Assembly (NCBI GenBank): GCA_024711325.1
Contig: JANJTC010000003.1
Span: 350,853-414,852 of the forward strand
DNA length: 64,000 nt
Reading direction: 5' to 3'
Source: Bacteriovoracaceae bacterium
GTDB taxonomy: Bacteria; Bdellovibrionota; Bacteriovoracia; Bacteriovoracales; Bacteriovoracaceae
Below, one piece after another: positions 61,401 to 64,000 of this stretch. Below the pieces are notes generated by a model. The model was not told where the DNA came from and made no database searches. It was given only the letters and a program-made list of their open reading frames with translations. Made by a program: the position numbers and the translations under genes. Numbering within the stretch: the stretch's first letter is position 1; each line of letters starts with the position of its first letter.

Positions 61401-62379
61401 AAATGAAGGGGCATGGATTGGCTCGCTAACAAATGCGCCATTCGTTTTACGAACTAACAATTTAGAAAGAGTTAGAATCAGTGAGACAGGTGCTGTAGGT
61501 GTAGGTACGATTTCACCAGAGTATAAACTTCATGTTGCAGGCAATAATGTTAATAATTTATTATTACTAGAAAATCAAAGTTCAACAGTTACGACCTATC
61601 CTTCTTTAGGAATTGACAATTATCAAGGAGGGACATCAGGGCATCCAGCCTTAGGTTTAAAGAATGCAGGCGGAACCAAAGCTGCTCCTGCCGCCATCTC
61701 TGGTGGTAATAATCTAGGAACTTTTCTGGCCTATGGACACAATGGAACAAATTTCGTTCAAGGTGCTAGAATCGATATAACTGCAGATGCCACATTTACC
61801 GCAACTAGTGCACCTACAAGTATGAGGTTTCACACCACCAATGCTAATTCTATTGCCTATGAAGAGCGCATGAGAATTACTCCTCCTGGTAATGTTGGAA
61901 TTGGAACTTTAACTCCAGCTTCGAAACTTGATGTGAAAGGAAGCATCAGTGCTCATGGACAACCTTTTCCTTGGAGATGGAAAGCTATTTCTACCGGGGT
62001 AAACTTCGGAACTTCCACATGGGTCGACTTAACAATTATTAATATGAACCTTCCCGCTAATGCAGATGTTGAAGTCAGATTTGATGGTTCTGTATTTGCC
62101 AATGAATCAGGAATCCATTGTAGTTTTAGATTTGTAGTCGACGGTGTGGCCGTTTCAGATAATGCTACCTATGGGGATCATATTGTCATGGGTAATACTC
62201 CAAATTGGTGGCAAGCTGTGGCCCGGTCTCGTTGGTTTGATAATATGGCGGCCGGAAATCATGTCATCAAAGTACAGGGGAGTGCTCAACCGACAGCCAC
62301 GGCTGTAAATGCCTGTAGGGTAGATGGTACGGATTATTCAAGGATAAGAACTACAGTCATGGCCTATCCGGTACAGTGA
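58486..62379 (+). CDS. Giant secreted fibre (MAT-like adhesin) with unique beta tip, copy 7
   Basis: 1,297 residues. Signal peptide MYFLLAMIVSLLATVAHA; head SISYSGRLVNSNGSPV with C57/C80. Up to about residue 820 the shaft follows copy 6 almost module for module. Then it changes to other repeats, with five GxVG(I/V) motifs in all. The C-terminal 145 residues (from about 1152, PFPWRWKAISTGVNF) form a tip unrelated to those of copies 4 and 6, with cysteines in IHCSFRF and NACRVDG and a tryptophan-rich NTPNWWQAVARSRW loop that could be a binding surface. No S74 chaperone. Its signal-peptide DNA is close to that of copy 8. Probably leaderless. Confidence 0.88.
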   Translation: MYFLLAMIVSLLATVAHASQSISYSGRLVNSNGSPVGGNANLTFDLAYSGQLGVNVCSQQVDGIGLVNGVFHVALDFPNCNLTNVLAGIPSGQSISIRVTDRTKDPNRVYSFQAVHSVPFSLMSEISKQLAQMSAAEGQVLTWNSTAKLWEPRTPVAPSGGTVTSVMGDQGLVSSTTAGNVTIGILDQGVTSTKILDGTIVDVDISATAEIAQSKIKNLTTDLAAKESLISTGSSTDYLNGTKNWNDFDQSVRNALLIGYTTGAATPVAATDNVMEAISKLEGQIIANDTAFDNAGQWDKDGTLLFYNSGNVGIGTATPSDKLEVVGDISVSNKLRFKNSAISYVELKAPVGAGAVTLTLPGALGTNGQVLSTDSSGNLSWLTPSTDSSQITDGSIVDADVSGSANIAQSKIAGLTTDLGSKEPTLAAGTSAQYYRGDKSWQTLNTDAVPEGTKLYFTEPKVLGTDLSGFVSTTGVIGATDTVLTSIEKLDGNIAAVSSAQVNYVLKAGDIMSGPLAMGSNKITGLADPTVATDAANKNYVDTQVSGVTVNPGGADEDIQFNNAGALGGVAKFKYSPANNSVFLGDKPSGWSNNYIYMNAGTSERSGIQMFTNTSGTAFADGFDIAAVFGYAEINLKEAGYLMLKTADLERMRITATGNVGINTETPAEKLDVAGNIALSGKLRLKSDTVNYIELKAPLSLATTRTFTLPNAYGTSGNALITDGAGNLSWGAVATTASSVGGDLTGTIGSAEIVSGAVGSAEITDLSIVNSDIANSAITYGKLNLVDGDVPQAKVNGLVTALSGKEPTITNPNDTTKYWRGDKSWQTLSTSAVPEGTRLYFLDSRVRMALLTGYNLVSTSAIPLTDTDDLLTALKKLELQNTATSTALNNNGQWSKNGTSVYYNAGSVGINTNAPVNRFNLSADGTTKAIFDANEIFQFHGGNSNYGTVSGDNITLGLGVHDFSSDSVYTATNEGAWIGSLTNAPFVLRTNNLERVRISETGAVGVGTISPEYKLHVAGNNVNNLLLLENQSSTVTTYPSLGIDNYQGGTSGHPALGLKNAGGTKAAPAAISGGNNLGTFLAYGHNGTNFVQGARIDITADATFTATSAPTSMRFHTTNANSIAYEERMRITPPGNVGIGTLTPASKLDVKGSISAHGQPFPWRWKAISTGVNFGTSTWVDLTIINMNLPANADVEVRFDGSVFANESGIHCSFRFVVDGVAVSDNATYGDHIVMGNTPNWWQAVARSRWFDNMAAGNHVIKVQGSAQPTATAVNACRVDGTDYSRIRTTVMAYPVQ
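59044..60943 (+). repeat. Shaft tract shared with copy 6 (second copy)
   Basis: Partner of 54921-56820 at a constant 4,123-bp offset. In this copy the match breaks off at the RGDKSWQTLSTSAVPEGTRLYF module near 60960, after which the two fibres have unrelated sequence. The sharp change from near-identity to divergence is what recent recombination or gene conversion would leave. Confidence 0.85.
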
Positions 62380-62521
62380 GATAGTAGCCAGTTTCTTGGG
62401 GCTGCTCTATTTATAAGGAACTTTTTTCCACTAAATTGGTTGGGAAATTCGATGAGTTAGAGCTTTAAAAGTAAATAAATCTGTTCGTTTATTATTTCAC
62501 ATTATAAATAAAAAGTTGTCA

Positions 62522-62527
62522 TAAAAT
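62522..62527 (+). promoter_or_regulatory. -10-like element of fibre copy 8
   Basis: TAAAAT at 62522-62527 ends 6 nt before ATG 62534. The intervening AAAGAG is purine-rich but too close to the start to be read as a ribosome binding site with confidence. Confidence 0.4.
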
Positions 62528-62533
62528 AAAGAG

Positions 62534-64000
62534 ATGCATCTTCTACTCGCAATGATGGTGTCTCTGCTCGCAACAGTGACACATGCTTCGGAGTCTATTA
62601 GTTATTCTGGACGGCTAGTGAACTCCAACGGTTCACCAGTTGGTGGCAATGTAAATTTAACTTTTGAACTTGTTTACTCTAGCCAGCCAGGAGTTACATT
62701 ATGCTCAGAAGCCTTAGATGGAGTGACCCTGGTCAATGGCGTCTTTCATGTAAAACTAGATTTTCCAAATTGTAATTTAAAAGATGTCTTGGCCAAAGTT
62801 CCTTCGGCCCATACTGTGAACATCAGAGTTATCGATCGCACACCTGATCCAGATAAAATTTATTCCTTTCAAGCTATCTATTCTTTGCCCTTTTCTTTTA
62901 TTTCTCAAATGTCAAAACAGCTGGCTCAAATGGATGCGATTGATGGGGATATTCTGACTTGGGATAATCTGAATAAACAATGGGCTCCTCGTTCGCTAGG
63001 TGGGGGGAGTGGCGTTGTTAATTCCATTACCGCTACCGATGGATTAAGCGGTGGAACCATTACAAGTAGTGGTTCAATTGGAATTGCAAATAATGGAGTT
63101 ACTTCTGCACGGATCCTTGATGATACGATTGTTGATGCAGACGTTTCAACTACCGCTGAAATAGACCAGTCTAAAATTAAAAACCTCACAACCGATCTTG
63201 CCGCCAAAGAATCCTTAATCAGTAGCGGAGCTTCAACTGATTACTTAAATGGAATTAAGTCCTGGACTAATTTTGATCAGTCGGTGCGGAACGCTTTACT
63301 ACTTGGATACACATCAGGTTCTGCCACGCCACTTACAGCGACAGATAATGTAATGGAGGCCCTGGGTAAACTTGAAGGTCAAATTATCGCGAATGATACT
63401 GCCTTCGATAATGCCGGCCAGTGGGATAAAGACGGGAGTCTTATTTATTACAACGCAGGAAATGTGGGGATTGGAACGGCCACGCCAGCTGAGAAGTTAG
63501 ATGTGACGGGTAACATCGCTCTTTCAGGAAAAATGCGATTAAAAGATTCTGGAAGTAATTATGTCGAACTAAAATCACCAACGACAATTGCAGGGACAGT
63601 GACATTCACTCTACCTGGGACTCTGGGAACAAGTGGACAAGTCTTAGTGACGGATGCTTCGGGAAACTTATCATGGTCCACACCTTCAACTTCTTCTGCT
63701 GAGATCGTTGACGGATCAATCATTGATGCCGACGTATCCGGAAGTGCGAGTATCGCTCAATCTAAAATTGCAAATTTAACGACCGATTTAGCTGCGAAAG
63801 AACCAACCTTAATAGCTGGAACTGCCGCTCAATATTTGAGAGGGGACAAGAGCTGGCAGACCCTTAATACCGATGCGGTAGCGGAAGGAACCAAATTATA
63901 TTTTACAGAACCCAGAGTCCTGGGAACTGATCTTGCTGGACTAAGTGCCGTTGCCGGAAGTGTGACTGACTCTGACAGCGTTTTATCAGCGATTGGTAAA
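62534..64000 (+). CDS. Giant secreted fibre (MAT-like adhesin), copy 8, cut by the window end
   Basis: The frame is open from ATG 62534 to the last base (489 codons), so the gene continues outside. Signal peptide MHLLLAMMVSLLATVTHA, nearly the same as in copy 7; head SISYSGRLVNSNGSPV with C57/C80. Then follow the DGSIIDADVSGSASIAQSKI and YLRGDKSWQTLNTDAV modules, and one GNVGIGTATPAEKL motif near residue 310. The order of modules matches the first 490 residues of copies 6 and 7. Its tip type and the presence of a chaperone cannot be seen. Confidence 0.9.
   Translation, partial: MHLLLAMMVSLLATVTHASESISYSGRLVNSNGSPVGGNVNLTFELVYSSQPGVTLCSEALDGVTLVNGVFHVKLDFPNCNLKDVLAKVPSAHTVNIRVIDRTPDPDKIYSFQAIYSLPFSFISQMSKQLAQMDAIDGDILTWDNLNKQWAPRSLGGGSGVVNSITATDGLSGGTITSSGSIGIANNGVTSARILDDTIVDADVSTTAEIDQSKIKNLTTDLAAKESLISSGASTDYLNGIKSWTNFDQSVRNALLLGYTSGSATPLTATDNVMEALGKLEGQIIANDTAFDNAGQWDKDGSLIYYNAGNVGIGTATPAEKLDVTGNIALSGKMRLKDSGSNYVELKSPTTIAGTVTFTLPGTLGTSGQVLVTDASGNLSWSTPSTSSAEIVDGSIIDADVSGSASIAQSKIANLTTDLAAKEPTLIAGTAAQYLRGDKSWQTLNTDAVAEGTKLYFTEPRVLGTDLAGLSAVAGSVTDSDSVLSAIGK

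Noticed and set aside
16290..64000. Prophage or tail-fibre locus of a phage
   Set aside because: Shaft and S74 domains are phage-like, but every protein has a Sec signal peptide and no capsid, terminase, portal, lysis or integrase gene is present.

Overview
The window reads as a chromosomal segment from a Bdellovibrio-and-like predatory bacterium, most likely a low-to-mid-GC member of the Bacteriovoracales (Peredibacter/Bacteriovorax type). This is inferred from the many secreted fibre paralogues that open with a YSGRLVN-type head and carry phage-tail-fibre-like shafts, from the many small secreted proteins without recognisable families, and from the LexA, RapA, GreB and DksA-type housekeeping set. 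No species name can be proved from the sequence alone. There is no integrase, transposase, prophage module or CRISPR array.

Layout. 1-16.1 kb is mostly ordinary chromosome: a long coiled-coil protein, tRNA-Leu(UAG), a UspA protein, a thioredoxin-reductase-like flavoprotein, type II NADH dehydrogenase, a DksA/TraR zinc-finger protein with a YrdC-domain protein, a PLP decarboxylase followed by envelope genes, a TlpA-like thioredoxin, and a rapA-thioredoxin-small protein-GNAT operon. 16.3-30.6 kb holds four giant tandem fibre genes. 30.6-31.3 kb is a non-coding stretch with two copies of a structured element. 31.3-46.8 kb is mixed: lexA, radical SAM, greB, an MBOAT-like acyltransferase, a flavin oxidase with a family-5 binding protein, a retropepsin/inactive transglutaminase-7TM/ATP-grasp operon, a LysR regulator and a chemoreceptor. 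47-51.4 kb is a fifth fibre gene, then dus, a YjbQ-family gene and a secreted PLD-like protein. 54.4 kb to the right edge holds three more fibre genes, the last cut by the window end.

The eight fibre paralogues (about 28 kb in all) are the outstanding content. Each has a signal peptide, a roughly 130-residue head with an invariant cysteine pair 22-23 residues apart, a repetitive shaft with GNVGIGTxTP-type motifs (38 counted by eye), and, in the seven complete ones, a distinct C-terminus: an S74-type self-cleaving intramolecular chaperone in four, unrelated beta-rich tips in three. This matches the mosaic adhesive trimer (MAT) fibres described in Bdellovibrio bacteriovorus, which recognise prey. 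The first four share a promoter with exactly fixed spacing (TTAGG to TATAAT, 24 bp). Four of the eight appear leaderless. The shafts show signs of module exchange, including a 1.9-kb tract collinear at a constant 4,123-bp offset.

Two small membrane-protein genes (29 and 55 residues), the duplicated RNA-like element at 30.6-31.1 kb, and phased CCGTA repeats upstream of lexA are further items that standard gene calling would probably miss.
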